The notes: generated from the sequence alone by a model not told the origin. A stretch of 56,101 bases of DNA from Smithellaceae bacterium (GCA_030690945.1 JAUYFM010000011.1:1-56101), one strand, 5' to 3'. Counted from the stretch's first letter, positions 43,708-53,537 are shown. Numbers and translations are program-made.

Positions 43708-43734
43708 GCCCTCCCTAAAATGAGGGCTTTTTTA
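43708..43734 (+). terminator. Rho-independent terminator
   Basis: GCCCTC, CCTAAAAT loop, GAGGGC then TTTTTT. It lies about 30 nt before the start codon of the radical SAM gene. It could end upstream transcription or act as an attenuator in the leader of that operon. Confidence 0.75.
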
Positions 43735-43764
43735 TTAATTTTTGGTTATGTCGAAGAAGAAAAA

Positions 43765-45069
43765 ATGAAAATCCTGCTAATGAATCCTCCCAACTGCGGC
43801 CGCAGTATCCCGGAGGAAGAATACGGCATTACGTCTCTCAAACAGATATTCAAAGGCGAGCCGTTTAATCTGGAAGTTCTGGCCGGACCTCTATCCGGGC
43901 ACGATGTTCAGATATTTGATGGGAAGTGTGAAAATGAGGACGCTTTCTGGAAAATTTTCGATCAATTCCAGCCGGATGTTGTCGGGTTTACCTCGCTGAC
44001 GTGCGAGGCCAACACCGTTATCCGTTATGCGGCGAAGATTCGTAAGCAATGCAAGGCGTTCATTGTCGTCGGTGGCAACCATGCGACGTATAATCCGCAT
44101 GATTTCAACCGCGCCGAGTTTGATTACATCGTTATGGGTTTGGGCAAAAAGAGCTTTTCGGAATTGATCGACCGTCTGGCCGCAGGTGAGAACGGCTGCG
44201 GCATTGCCGGAATTGCCCGCACGTCGCCGGGAAAACGCTTATCGTATTCGCCGCGGCAATTCAGTAAAGCCGATTTAATGGACGATATCGCGCCCCGTTA
44301 TGATCTGGTTGCCAAATACCGCAGCCAGTATTATCTGGAACAGTTGGGGCTGGCGATGGGCTTTGTCATTACGGCATACGGTTGCACCCATAACTGCTCT
44401 TTCTGCACCATTCCGGGGATCACCGGCGGAAAATATCTGACGCATGGGTCCGATGCCGTCCTTCGCGATATCCAGACGCTCGGTGATATTCCTTTCATCC
44501 GGATGGTGGATGCCAACACATTTGGCAATGCGGCGCAGGCATCCGAACTTTGCGGGAAAATTCTGAAAGCCGGTATCCGTAAAAAATTCTTTGCCGACGT
44601 CCGCGCCGACACCATCGTCAAACATCCGGATTTGCTTGCAAAATGGAAAGAGGCGGGCCTCTATGCCGTGGTCGTGGGCTTTGAGGATGTTCAAGATGAG
44701 CGCCTGCAAGCCTACAACAAGAAATACCAGGGTCACGTTATCCGTCAGGCCATTGAGATTCTGCACGATCTGGGCATTGTCATCGTTGGTGATTTTATCG
44801 CGGCGCCCCAATATTCGGAAAGTGATTTTGAAAAATTGGAGAATTTCATTGTAACCCATAAAATTGAAATTCCCGTCCTGTCCATTCTCACGCCGATACC
44901 GGGGACGATGCTCTTTGATGAGATGAAAAAAGACATTGTTATTTTCGATTTGGATTATTATACATTCACCAATGCCGTGACGAAAACAAAAATGCCGGAG
45001 GCTTTATTTTACAAGGCGTATGCCGATTTAGTCAAAAGACTGCATGAAAAACCGCACAGGCCACAATAA
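43765..45069 (+). CDS. B12-binding-domain radical SAM protein
   Basis: A protein of about 434 residues. Residues 1-145 resemble a cobalamin-binding Rossmann domain (ILLMNPPNCG, VVGFTSLTCEANTVIRYAA, VVGGNHATYNP). The radical SAM core follows with CTHNCSFC (Cys 207, 211, 214) and DVRADTIVKHPDLL. Such enzymes run methylations, ring closures or rearrangements. The ATG at 43765 was chosen because AGAAGAAAAA precedes it and the family begins MKILLMNPP. It is 13 nt upstream of a FabH-like gene, so the two form an operon. The product is unknown. Confidence 0.88.
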   Translation: MKILLMNPPNCGRSIPEEEYGITSLKQIFKGEPFNLEVLAGPLSGHDVQIFDGKCENEDAFWKIFDQFQPDVVGFTSLTCEANTVIRYAAKIRKQCKAFIVVGGNHATYNPHDFNRAEFDYIVMGLGKKSFSELIDRLAAGENGCGIAGIARTSPGKRLSYSPRQFSKADLMDDIAPRYDLVAKYRSQYYLEQLGLAMGFVITAYGCTHNCSFCTIPGITGGKYLTHGSDAVLRDIQTLGDIPFIRMVDANTFGNAAQASELCGKILKAGIRKKFFADVRADTIVKHPDLLAKWKEAGLYAVVVGFEDVQDERLQAYNKKYQGHVIRQAIEILHDLGIVIVGDFIAAPQYSESDFEKLENFIVTHKIEIPVLSILTPIPGTMLFDEMKKDIVIFDLDYYTFTNAVTKTKMPEALFYKAYADLVKRLHEKPHRPQ

Positions 45070-45082
45070 TTGAAGGAGAATT

Positions 45083-46228
45083 ATGGAAGTTTACATCAAC
45101 GACATCGCCGCTTTCTTGCCCAATGAACCGGTCACCAATGATCAACTGGAAGAGGTGCTGGGCAATATCCACAATATTCCCTCCCGGATCAAGAATCGTG
45201 TCCTTAAAAACAACGGGATTAATACCCGCTACTATGCCATTGACCGCAAAACCGGCAAAATAAATTACACCAACGCGCAATTAACGGCTGAGGCTGTGCG
45301 GTGTTTGAAACCGTATGATAATTTTTCAATCAATGACATTCAATGTCTTTGCTGCGGCACATCCACGCCGGATCTGATCTTGCCCGGTCACGGCCTGATG
45401 GTGCATGGTGAATTAAAAACACCTCCCTGCGAAGTCATTACCACTCTGGGTATCTGCCTGTCCGGCATTACGTCCTTTAAAGCGGCGTATGCCAACGTAG
45501 CCTTGCAGTTGAGCGATAATGCCGTGGCGACCGGTTCAGATCTGGCTTCATCGCTCATTAAGTCCAACTTCTTTGAACATTTAAAAGGCGATCCTGATTT
45601 TAAAAGGCATCCCATTTTAAACTTTGAATCGGACTTTCTGCGCTGGATGCTCTCCGATGCCGCCGGAGCCGTCTTTATGTCGCCGAAAAAAAACGAGAGC
45701 AAAAAGTCTTTGCGTGTGGACTGGATTGAGCATGTTTCCTATGCGGGACAAATGGAAGTCTGCATGTTTGCCGGCGGGGTCAAAGACGATGACACAAAAG
45801 CAGTTACCGGTTGGCGCCAGCTGGATTCGATGGAAGAAGTTTTGGCCAAAAATTTCCTGGCGCTGAAGCAGGACACCGGTATCCTCAATGAAGAAATTGT
45901 GAAAGTTAGCATTGATATGGCCTTGGCGCGTGCCATCGAAAGAAGAAAAATCAAAGCCGAAGAGATCGACTGGTTTTTGCCTCACTATTCCTCCGAGTAT
46001 TTCCGCGACAAAATTCATGACGCGATGGTCGGCATCGGCTTCCATGTTCCCTACGAGAAATGGTTTACCAATCTCACCTATAAAGGAAACACGGGCGCGG
46101 CTTCCATCTACGTCATGATGGAAGAGCTTTTCCACTCCGATAAACTGAAAGAAGGCGACAAAATTCTCTGCTACATTCCGGAGAGCGGCCGCTTTTCCAT
46201 TGCCTATATGCTGCTCACCGTTGTCTAG
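45083..46228 (+). CDS. FabH-like 3-oxoacyl-ACP synthase III family protein
   Basis: A 381-residue thiolase-fold condensing enzyme. A Cys-His-Asn triad is visible: C125 in LGICLSGITSF, H301 in WFLPHYSSEYF and N336 in YKGNTGAAS. AAGGAGAATT precedes the ATG. It is longer and more divergent than housekeeping FabH (about 320 residues), and there are no fatty-acid genes around. With the upstream radical SAM gene it suggests a small specialised lipid or natural-product pathway. That is inference; the acyl substrate cannot be told. Confidence 0.85.
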   Translation: MEVYINDIAAFLPNEPVTNDQLEEVLGNIHNIPSRIKNRVLKNNGINTRYYAIDRKTGKINYTNAQLTAEAVRCLKPYDNFSINDIQCLCCGTSTPDLILPGHGLMVHGELKTPPCEVITTLGICLSGITSFKAAYANVALQLSDNAVATGSDLASSLIKSNFFEHLKGDPDFKRHPILNFESDFLRWMLSDAAGAVFMSPKKNESKKSLRVDWIEHVSYAGQMEVCMFAGGVKDDDTKAVTGWRQLDSMEEVLAKNFLALKQDTGILNEEIVKVSIDMALARAIERRKIKAEEIDWFLPHYSSEYFRDKIHDAMVGIGFHVPYEKWFTNLTYKGNTGAASIYVMMEELFHSDKLKEGDKILCYIPESGRFSIAYMLLTVV

Positions 46229-46233
46229 CGTTA

Positions 46234-47382
46234 TCAGCGCTGGATGTTCTTAACCACCGGTCGATAAAGGAAAAGATTTTTGCGAAGGAAGCTATTCTGA
46301 TTGCTGATATCCTCCGAGGAGTTGCAGACGTAAGTAACGACTAGGTTTCTGTCTTGAGCGAATTGGCGATGTTCCTTGCCGGCGTAACAAAATGTATGTT
46401 GATCGTAAATAGGACTTCGGGGATCTACTTCGGCAACGGCTTCAATAAGAGCCGAAGGAGGACTCCAGGGACCTTCGGGGTTTGCGGCGGTTGAATACAA
46501 AAGCTGATGCCCCTTTTTTTCCGGAGACAAATAAACAACCATCCATTGCTGATCCTGAATGTGATAACGAACGCTCAATTCGGAAACGCCGGCGGGGAAA
46601 ATAATCTTCACCTCGTTTGGTTTCAACTTCTTTTGCCATGCACCATCGCGAGTCCAATACTCCCAATAGTTTGCCGGGTTGTCTAAATGATCAGTGGAAA
46701 TCCGCGCCAGAATATTGCCGGAGATACTGACATTATCTTTCGCATAACGGTAGAGGGGATAAAAATAAACGTAATTGTGATGAATGACGGATGTTGTGGC
46801 CAGCGCTTCAACGCCTGTGGCCAGCGCGTGAGTCCAATCCAGATAGTCAACTGGCCATTGATGGGGATCGTCCGCCTTGAAATCTTTTATACGGGCGATT
46901 TTATGCCCGGCGACTTTGAAATTGAAGGGCGGCGGGGCGTCAGGCAAGCCCTGAATAACAAGCAGGGGAATATACAGGGTGCCCCTGGCGATAAATGGGT
47001 CCTGCGGCCAGAGCCATTCGTCCTGGCCAAATGAAGACACAAATTTGCCGTTTTTCTTTTTCAGAAAGTACTGAATGGAAAATTTCTGATCGGTGGAGCA
47101 TGTGGAGACGGCCAGCGTGGTTCCCAGGACGACATCCATGCCGATCCGGTCTTTCCTGCCCTTGTCTTCTGAGACAAACGTGTCGCCGAAGATCCAGAGG
47201 GTGCGCCGTTCATCCAGAGCGATGGAATAGGCGCCATCCCCGCCATACCATCCGTCTTGATAGGGAAAATCGGGAAGACATTGAGCAGGCTGTTGGAGCG
47301 GGATAAACGTTGAGCAGGAGACAAGCAGTACGCTCAGGCAAAATAGGCTGAATGCTGATCGAATATTTTTCATGGCTACCAT
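46234..47382 (-). CDS. Lipoprotein with DUF4185/DUF5005-like beta-propeller
   Basis: A 382-residue protein with a lipoprotein signal (FSLFCLSVLLVSCS; lipidation Cys in LVSC). The body starts with YGGDGAYSIALDERRTLWIF and GDTFVSED, the repeating pattern of DUF4185/DUF5005-type propellers related to glycoside hydrolase families. Further repeats include WLWPQDPFIARGTLYIP. It is probably attached to the outer membrane or periplasm. The substrate is unknown. It converges on the FabH-like gene with a 5-nt gap. Confidence 0.7.
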   Translation of the reverse strand: MVAMKNIRSAFSLFCLSVLLVSCSTFIPLQQPAQCLPDFPYQDGWYGGDGAYSIALDERRTLWIFGDTFVSEDKGRKDRIGMDVVLGTTLAVSTCSTDQKFSIQYFLKKKNGKFVSSFGQDEWLWPQDPFIARGTLYIPLLVIQGLPDAPPPFNFKVAGHKIARIKDFKADDPHQWPVDYLDWTHALATGVEALATTSVIHHNYVYFYPLYRYAKDNVSISGNILARISTDHLDNPANYWEYWTRDGAWQKKLKPNEVKIIFPAGVSELSVRYHIQDQQWMVVYLSPEKKGHQLLYSTAANPEGPWSPPSALIEAVAEVDPRSPIYDQHTFCYAGKEHRQFAQDRNLVVTYVCNSSEDISNQNSFLRKNLFLYRPVVKNIQR

Positions 47383-47399
47383 TTCTGGTTATTTGAGTG

Positions 47400-47509
47400 C
47401 TAGTGTCTCGTCAATCAAGAAATGTCATTTCGACCGCAGGGAGAAATCTAAGATTTCTCAGTCGTTATGACTCCTTCGAAATGACAGCGTATCGTTGACA
47501 GGACACTAG
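47400..47509. mobile_element. Small MITE-like element
   Basis: A 110-bp stretch with terminal inverted repeats CTAGTGTCTCGTCAA and TTGACAGGACACTAG, matching at 13 of 15 positions. Subterminal TGTCATTTCGACCGCAGGGAG and GAAATGACA arms are also present. It has no coding capacity. A related core occurs at 50859. The right end abuts a TAGGGGC palindrome. Confidence 0.6.
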
Positions 47510-47532
47510 GGGCACGCCGCAGCGTGCCCCTA
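47507..47532. repeat. TAGGGGCACGC palindrome
   Basis: TAGGGGCACGC, CGCA, GCGTGCCCCTA: a perfect 11-bp stem matching the copy at 14744 except in the loop. It lies 7 nt beyond the 3' end of the DUF748 gene (minus strand). Confidence 0.85.
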
Positions 47533-47539
47533 TCATTTC

Positions 47540-50488
47540 TTATTTCAATTTAAAACCTACCCGACTGTCCTTCACGTTTTCTTTTTTCTCGGGGGCAAGC
47601 GATGGGGCTTTGACTAAAAATATCCGCGCCGGCTCGACTTTACCCTTCTCCAGCAACTGCTCGCGAACGGTCTGGGCGCGTCTGGCCGAAAGCTCCGTCA
47701 AATCGCTGTCCATGATGATAATGTTGTCATTGATCAGTTTTTCCATTTCCGGCGGCGGTAATGCTTTGGCGATGCCCAGCGCTGTGCGCGGTTTGGGGAA
47801 CTTAGCCGATTTATAGGCCATGATCAGATATTTTTCATATTCAGCCTGAGCAACCGTAATATTCGTGAGTGGCACAGGCGTCAGACCCTTATCGATCATT
47901 TCCTTGAGCTTTTGCGTTTTGATCTGACGGTCGAACTCGACTTTTTTCAAAGCTTCTTTATCCTGTGTGGGATCAACATAGGCTTCAATCTCCAGCTTCA
48001 GATTGGGTCGGTCGTAAAGCGCTTTGGCCAGGGCGCCGATTTTTTTAAGTCCCGCCTCCGGCAACTCGGCGCTGCCATAGTCAAATTCGACAAAGCTCAT
48101 TTCCTCTCCACCTCCGGTCAGAGAGGACAAAAGCGAGAAGGGGGCCGTGACGGCTTTGGTAATCAGGTTAACCAGAATCTGCCAGACAATCGGCCAGATT
48201 TTAAATTTCGGGTCGTCGAGGCTTCCGGACACCGGAATGTCCAGATTGATCTGACCGTTGCGGTCGGTTAAAAGGGAGACCGCCAGTGTCACCGGGGCTT
48301 TGATGGCGTCGGGACTTTCCACTTTATCGCCGAAGGTCAACTGGTCAAAGAAAACCTTGTTTTCGGCTTTCAGGATTCTTTTGTCGATCAGGTAGGACAC
48401 TTCGAAATTGAGCTTGCCTTTGATGATGGGATAACCCAGAAATTTGCTTGTATAGGGTGTGACCTGACTCATCTCAAGGTTTTTAAAACTGATTTTAATG
48501 TCGGCGAAAAGGTCTTTCTTAAGCGGATTGATGGCGCCTGCGATTTCGAGGGGAGATCCGTAGCCGACATTTCCCTTTAAGTCCACCTTGGCGCGGGAGA
48601 CTTCCTGCGATGATAATCCCGTGACGCTGCCTTTGAGATTGAGCATGGTTACCGCGTAGTTCGGTTTGATGTTGCGGTCGGCAAAATCAACCGTGCCGTC
48701 CTGAAAAATGATTTTGCCGATTTTAATATCCGGCGGCGCCTGAGCCGGTTTCGCGCTTTGGACTGGTTGGGGAGGCTGCTTCTCCTGTGCCGTTTTGGGC
48801 TTATCGGTTTCTGTTTGCGGCGCGCCGGTGATATCCTGGATATTGGTGCTTCCGCCCTCGTTGATCACGATTTTGGCAAAGAAATCATTAACCGAGATTT
48901 CCCTGATGTTCACAAATAGTGGATTGTAGCCTGCCGCGAGAGATTGGAAATTCAGTTGCTTCCATTTCAGAAAATCATGCGCGTGAGCCTTGTCAATGGT
49001 TGCCAAATTGGAAACGGAAAGATTGCCCGTATATTTGATGCTGGGTTCATTTTTCGCATCCAGATTCAGAGAGACTTTCCCGGCAGTCGAGATTGAACCG
49101 TGTGTGACATCCAGTTGAACGGACTCGGCAAAATAGGGTTGGAACGGGCGGATGGCCAGGTTTTTTACCTCTATGGCCAGATTGGCGGCAAGCGGTTCGA
49201 TGCCGACCGGGCCTTTCGCGGCGATGCTGCTTTTTTTATCAATAACCAAAGCCAGGTCAACATCGGCTAAGTCACCCTTCTTCAGGGAAAGCTTGGACAC
49301 GCTCAGGCGCAAGGGATTGATCTCTATTTTCACCGGCTTTGTCGGTTGTGCGTCAATAAATGTTATATCGGCTTTGTCGATCACAAAACTGTCGATGAGA
49401 AGGATCAGTTCATTTTTCTTTTTGGTGTGATCACCGGGCTTATCCTTGGCGGCAGCTGGTTTGGCTTGCTCATCTGTTTTGTCTGGCCCGACAAGATTAA
49501 GCAGATTGATATTGCCCTTTTTATCTCGCCGGATCACCAGTTGAGGGGCATCGAGCGCAATTTGGGCCAGATGAACTCTGGGAACAAACGGTTCGACGGA
49601 GGCGAGATTCACGGTCAGAGCGGGAAGTCGCAGGATCTTATTCCCCTGCAAATCGTCCAGAGTCACTTTTCTCAACGCGGCCTGGCCGGTCAGTTTCAAC
49701 TCAGGCGATTTATCCTTGTGCATGATGAAGTTCAGTTGAATCTTGGTGTCCAACCGCGCCTCAGTGAGTTTAAAGTTCATCTTCACCGGCACATATTGCA
49801 AATAAAAGGGGACATCAATATCCTTTATCTCAATATCAAAAAGGGTTTCCCGCGACGTCAGAAAGGGCTGAGTTTTTCCGGCGACAGCAAAGGTATGGCC
49901 ATTCACAATGGCCGAAAATTTAGGTTCGACATAATTTTTCATGTAGTAATCGATATTGGAAACAAAAGGAACCGAGATATTAAGCTCCCGTATCGTATGA
50001 TCGGTTTGATTGGGCATGTCGCGGAAATCAATGTTTCCGCCCACAATCTGAATATTGTTGAGTGAAAAAAGAAAAGGTTTGGCCGGCTCTTCTTTTTTGG
50101 TTTCCGTTTTCGGAATCAGGTCGGAAAAATTATAGGACCCGTCTTTCTTTCGTGTGATGCCAACGTAAGGTTTATGAAGACGTATTTCTTCCAGGAGTAA
50201 AGCCCGCCTGAAGATGGACGTCATGACATTGACGTTGACGTAGAGCTCATCAAAGGTGATAAACGGCCCATTCTTTCCGGGATCGGCCAGTTTAAATCCC
50301 TTAATCGTTGCGGAAAGAGCAAAGGGGTTGATTTTAATCTGATCGATAGACGTTTCCCGGTGCAAGGCCTCGGAAATCTTCTTGGTCAGGACAGGTTTAA
50401 GAACGGCGGGAAGAATAAGGAAGCCGGCGATGCCGATAAAGACCGCTAAAGCGATGATGACAATCAGGATTTTTTTTAAAATATTCAT
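47540..50488 (-). CDS. DUF748 (AsmA-like) envelope protein
   Basis: A 982-residue protein. It has one N-terminal membrane anchor (KKILIVIIALAVFIGIAGFL) and then a long periplasmic part of AsmA/DUF748 repeats (TSIDQIKINPFALSATIKGF, VDLALVIDKKSSIAAKGPVG). A C-terminal region follows with YVDPTQDKEALKKVEFDRQ and RRAQTVREQLLEKGKVEPAR, which is typical of DUF748 proteins and OmpA-like in flavour. AsmA-like proteins are linked to lipid transport and outer-membrane homeostasis. It stands alone in transcription. Membership is sure; the precise role is unknown. Confidence 0.9.
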   Translation of the reverse strand: MNILKKILIVIIALAVFIGIAGFLILPAVLKPVLTKKISEALHRETSIDQIKINPFALSATIKGFKLADPGKNGPFITFDELYVNVNVMTSIFRRALLLEEIRLHKPYVGITRKKDGSYNFSDLIPKTETKKEEPAKPFLFSLNNIQIVGGNIDFRDMPNQTDHTIRELNISVPFVSNIDYYMKNYVEPKFSAIVNGHTFAVAGKTQPFLTSRETLFDIEIKDIDVPFYLQYVPVKMNFKLTEARLDTKIQLNFIMHKDKSPELKLTGQAALRKVTLDDLQGNKILRLPALTVNLASVEPFVPRVHLAQIALDAPQLVIRRDKKGNINLLNLVGPDKTDEQAKPAAAKDKPGDHTKKKNELILLIDSFVIDKADITFIDAQPTKPVKIEINPLRLSVSKLSLKKGDLADVDLALVIDKKSSIAAKGPVGIEPLAANLAIEVKNLAIRPFQPYFAESVQLDVTHGSISTAGKVSLNLDAKNEPSIKYTGNLSVSNLATIDKAHAHDFLKWKQLNFQSLAAGYNPLFVNIREISVNDFFAKIVINEGGSTNIQDITGAPQTETDKPKTAQEKQPPQPVQSAKPAQAPPDIKIGKIIFQDGTVDFADRNIKPNYAVTMLNLKGSVTGLSSQEVSRAKVDLKGNVGYGSPLEIAGAINPLKKDLFADIKISFKNLEMSQVTPYTSKFLGYPIIKGKLNFEVSYLIDKRILKAENKVFFDQLTFGDKVESPDAIKAPVTLAVSLLTDRNGQINLDIPVSGSLDDPKFKIWPIVWQILVNLITKAVTAPFSLLSSLTGGGEEMSFVEFDYGSAELPEAGLKKIGALAKALYDRPNLKLEIEAYVDPTQDKEALKKVEFDRQIKTQKLKEMIDKGLTPVPLTNITVAQAEYEKYLIMAYKSAKFPKPRTALGIAKALPPPEMEKLINDNIIIMDSDLTELSARRAQTVREQLLEKGKVEPARIFLVKAPSLAPEKKENVKDSRVGFKLK

Positions 50489-51146
50489 GTCGGTCAGCTC
50501 CTTTCCTTTTATTGACTTTTAGCGACAAAAGGGAAAATCCCCCGTCAAGCCTTATAGACTGCATTTTCCTTCGGTGACAGGGGTTTGTTGACTGCAAAAT
50601 AAGCTGACAAAAGATTAATCATCAGTCATCCATAGGCCGCCTTTGCATGATAATTAATAATGTGAAATTAATATTTCATTTCAGGGTGAGAATCAATTAA
50701 AAAGAGTGGTTAGTGAAACTTCGATTCCAATGTCAAAGCACATAACCTGCCCCAGGACGAATTTTTCTTTACATAAGGTGTAAAGAAATGTGACTTTCTT
50801 CCTGCTGAACGGGTCTGCGACAAATTTATGGGCGAGAGCTTTGAATAATCGCCAATTCTGTCATTTCGACCGTAGGGAGAAATCTTTAACAGTGCATAAT
50901 ATCTGAGATTTCTCGTCGCTCTCGCTCCTCGAAACGCGTGACCTGAAAGGTTATGACAATTTTCAAAGGTCTCTGGGCGCCTTATTCCCTGCAGAGACGT
51001 ATTCCCCCCTTTGGAAGGAGACTGTGTCGCAATTAAGGGAGAGCAGCGATCTTTGACAACAGAATATTAGAAAAAGGTTAAAAAGCAAGAGAAAACTTTT
51101 TGTATCATAGTGCTGATATGATAGAGTGTTTTCAAGGAGAAATACT
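50489..51146. other. Long intergenic region with a repeat copy
   Basis: No gene is visible in about 650 nt. It includes a copy of the TGTCATTTCGACCGTAGGGAG repeat at about 50859-50900 with a partial reverse arm, and TTGCTTTTAACC-like AT-rich sequence before the transposase fragment. The segment GTGTCGCAATTAAGGGAG near 51024 may be the left end of the insertion sequence. The promoter of the DUF748 gene must lie at its left edge. Confidence 0.5.
50859..50905. repeat. TGTCATTTCGACCG repeat copy
   Basis: TGTCATTTCGACCGTAGGGAG followed by AAATCT repeats the left interior of the MITE-like element at 47400 with one base changed. The opposite arm is degraded (GAGATTTCTCGTCG near 50911). Confidence 0.6.
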
Positions 51147-51350
51147 ATGGCATATCGATGCGGCAATCGTTATCAGATGGACTTAATGCCCCTGAGCATA
51201 GAAGAATATGTAGGTTCTGACAACCCAGTACGAGCCTATGATATTTTTGTGGAAGCGCTAAATTTTCGTGAACTGGGCATAGAGATTAATCCTGATAAAG
51301 TAGGCAACTCTGAATACGAAACACGATCCATGTTCAAGACAGCTTCCTGA
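51147..51350 (+). pseudogene. IS1182-type transposase, N-terminal fragment
   Basis: The 67 residues MAYRCGNRYQMDLMPLSIEE through VGNSEYETRSMFK match the beginning of IS1182-family DDE transposases, with the ribosome binding site AAGGAGA 6-7 nt upstream of the ATG. The frame then stops at 51350, and the catalytic domain is absent. The element has lost everything but its front. It is not active. Confidence 0.8.
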
Positions 51351-51512
51351 AGTCCACGCACCCCTGCCATTGTAAAACATCCAAGATTACGAAGTGGTAA
51401 TATAAACATATAGTCCATAATGACCAGCATTGCCTTGACTTGCAAGGCAGTTCTTTTTATAATCCCTTCCATAATGAGCAACGTCTTATCAAGTTAGAAT
51501 AAGGAGGAAGTC

Positions 51513-53537
51513 ATGTTAAAAAATAGAATTGCAGGCGTATTTTGTCTTTGCTGCATGTTGGTTACAACACTTGCATTGGACGCTGCAGCAAGCAAGAAAA
51601 ATCCCTATGAAAGCGCTATTTCCAAAGTCCGCAGCGAAATCTGGCAGGATATAAACAGCGGCAAATGTGGAAGTGCAGCTGCTGCCATAATGGTCGATGG
51701 CAAGGTCGTTTATACCGAAGGCTTTGGTATGGCCAACAGAGAGAAGAGCATACCTGTTACTACAACTACGCTCTTTAATATTGGCTCTATCAGCAAGGTG
51801 TATGTAGCAGCTGCAATCATGCTGCTCGTTGATGACGGCAAGGTTTTGCTCGATAAGCCGGTCACAGACTATCTTCCGGAATTCAAGATGGCTGACAATA
51901 GATATAAGAAGATCACTGTAAGAATGCTACTGAACCATGTATCGGGCTTACCGGGGACAGAGGTTTCTAATTCCTTTGGGTTCAAATACGATGACAAAGT
52001 GAAGCAGGAAACCATCAATACGTTGGCCCGCGCGCATCTCAAGCATGACCCGGGAGCAATGGCTGTGTATTGCAATGACGGGTTTACGTTGGCAGAAATG
52101 ATTGTGGAGCGGGTAAGTAAACGGAAATACATGGACTTTCTGGAAAAAAGGATATTCAAGCCGCTGGGCCTGAAAAACACCGGCATCGGCGTTGGTGAAA
52201 TCAAGGGCAAGCCGGTGGCATTGTATTACGACCCGAAAACAGGGACAATGCATCCGACTGAAACGCTCTCGGTATTGGGGGCTGGCGGGCTTTCTTCAAC
52301 TGCCGAGGAGCTTTGCCGTTTTGCCGATGCCTTTTCAGCGGCTGGAAAACTCCTAAATAAGGAATCTCGTGCCGAGATGAGAAAAGCTCAGCCTTCCGCG
52401 TTTCGGGGCAAACTGAGGAATCCGGAGGTTTCTATCGGGCTGGGCTGGGATATGACAGGCCTTCCACGGTATGATGCGGCCGGAATTCAGTTGTTGGGCA
52501 AGAGCGGCGGCACGGGGAATTACTCTTCTATGGTTTTCACGGTTCCCGATAGGAGAATATCGGTTGCCGTCCTCGCTGCCGGAAGGGGAAGTAATGCAAT
52601 GAAAATAGCATTAGCAGGAATGGATGCTGTTTTGGTTGAGAAGAAGCTTGTCCCCAGAGAAGGAAAAACCATACTGATTCCACCAAAAGCGCAGAAATTA
52701 CCGCAGGATTATGCGTCCTTCAGCGGTTATTATGCCAGCAACACAAAAATAGGCCAGGTCGTGTTTGATGAGGAAAAGAACAGCGCTACCCTGTTCATGT
52801 TCAAGGAAAAGGAAAAAGTGCCGGCAATGACACTCGTTTATAACAATGGCTACTATTACGATGCCGAAGGCAACCGTTCATATTTTACCAGTACGGGCGG
52901 AGAGACTTATTACGTGAGCTCGCTAGCTACGCTCGGGATCGATGTGATCGGCATGCAAAAAGTAAAGCCAATAGAAAAACCGCAAAGCCTCCGTATCAAT
53001 ATGGATGGAATGGTCTGGCTGCGTCGTAACGTCTCTCCCCTGGAAGGGATTATTGCCGTGGATTCGCATTTTGTTAAGTCATTGCTTTACAAGGAACTGC
53101 CGGGATACGTGGCTTTTATGGGCACCAAAAGGATCGATTCCCCTGAATTCGCGGGCATGCCCTTTGACGTCATCCGCGACCAGACGGAGCTTACCCTTTT
53201 GGAAAAGAATGGGGGCACATGGGCATGGATTTCTGATATGTTGTATAGTCCGGCCCAGAGCGCCGCCTCCTTAAAAGCCGGAGGAAATTCTGTGAAAATT
53301 GAGGGCGATGGATATAATAAGTGGATGGTAGCAGATGAAGACATGGTTGTAAGTTTTACAAAACCGAAACAAGGAAGAATAATCATGTTCTCTTCCGGCG
53401 GTACCGTGATCTATGATAGTGCGGTCAATACAGGTGACGCCTATACCGCCAAGGGCAATTATATTGAATGTGCTGGTTTTGCAAATGATGTCTTTACAGT
53501 CATAGCCAAGCCCATCGTGTCAGATAAAAAGAAGTAA
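51513..53537 (+). CDS. Exported serine hydrolase, class C beta-lactamase/penicillin-binding family
   Basis: A 674-residue protein with a signal peptide (GVFCLCCMLVTTLALDAAAS). The catalytic fold has S-x-x-K in FNIGSISKVYVAAA, the Tyr-x-Asn motif in AVYCNDGFTLAEMI, and LLGKSGGTGNYSS in place of the KTG box. Residues beyond about 400 form an extra C-terminal region with no clear family. AAGGAGG precedes the ATG. Such proteins are esterases, peptidases or cell-wall enzymes; true beta-lactamase activity is doubtful. It stands alone. Confidence 0.85.
   Translation: MLKNRIAGVFCLCCMLVTTLALDAAASKKNPYESAISKVRSEIWQDINSGKCGSAAAAIMVDGKVVYTEGFGMANREKSIPVTTTTLFNIGSISKVYVAAAIMLLVDDGKVLLDKPVTDYLPEFKMADNRYKKITVRMLLNHVSGLPGTEVSNSFGFKYDDKVKQETINTLARAHLKHDPGAMAVYCNDGFTLAEMIVERVSKRKYMDFLEKRIFKPLGLKNTGIGVGEIKGKPVALYYDPKTGTMHPTETLSVLGAGGLSSTAEELCRFADAFSAAGKLLNKESRAEMRKAQPSAFRGKLRNPEVSIGLGWDMTGLPRYDAAGIQLLGKSGGTGNYSSMVFTVPDRRISVAVLAAGRGSNAMKIALAGMDAVLVEKKLVPREGKTILIPPKAQKLPQDYASFSGYYASNTKIGQVVFDEEKNSATLFMFKEKEKVPAMTLVYNNGYYYDAEGNRSYFTSTGGETYYVSSLATLGIDVIGMQKVKPIEKPQSLRINMDGMVWLRRNVSPLEGIIAVDSHFVKSLLYKELPGYVAFMGTKRIDSPEFAGMPFDVIRDQTELTLLEKNGGTWAWISDMLYSPAQSAASLKAGGNSVKIEGDGYNKWMVADEDMVVSFTKPKQGRIIMFSSGGTVIYDSAVNTGDAYTAKGNYIECAGFANDVFTVIAKPIVSDKKK

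Noticed and set aside
49346-50065. 239-codon plus-strand frame opposite the DUF748 gene
   Set aside because: It is a shadow of the large minus-strand gene, with no start signal and no recognisable domain.
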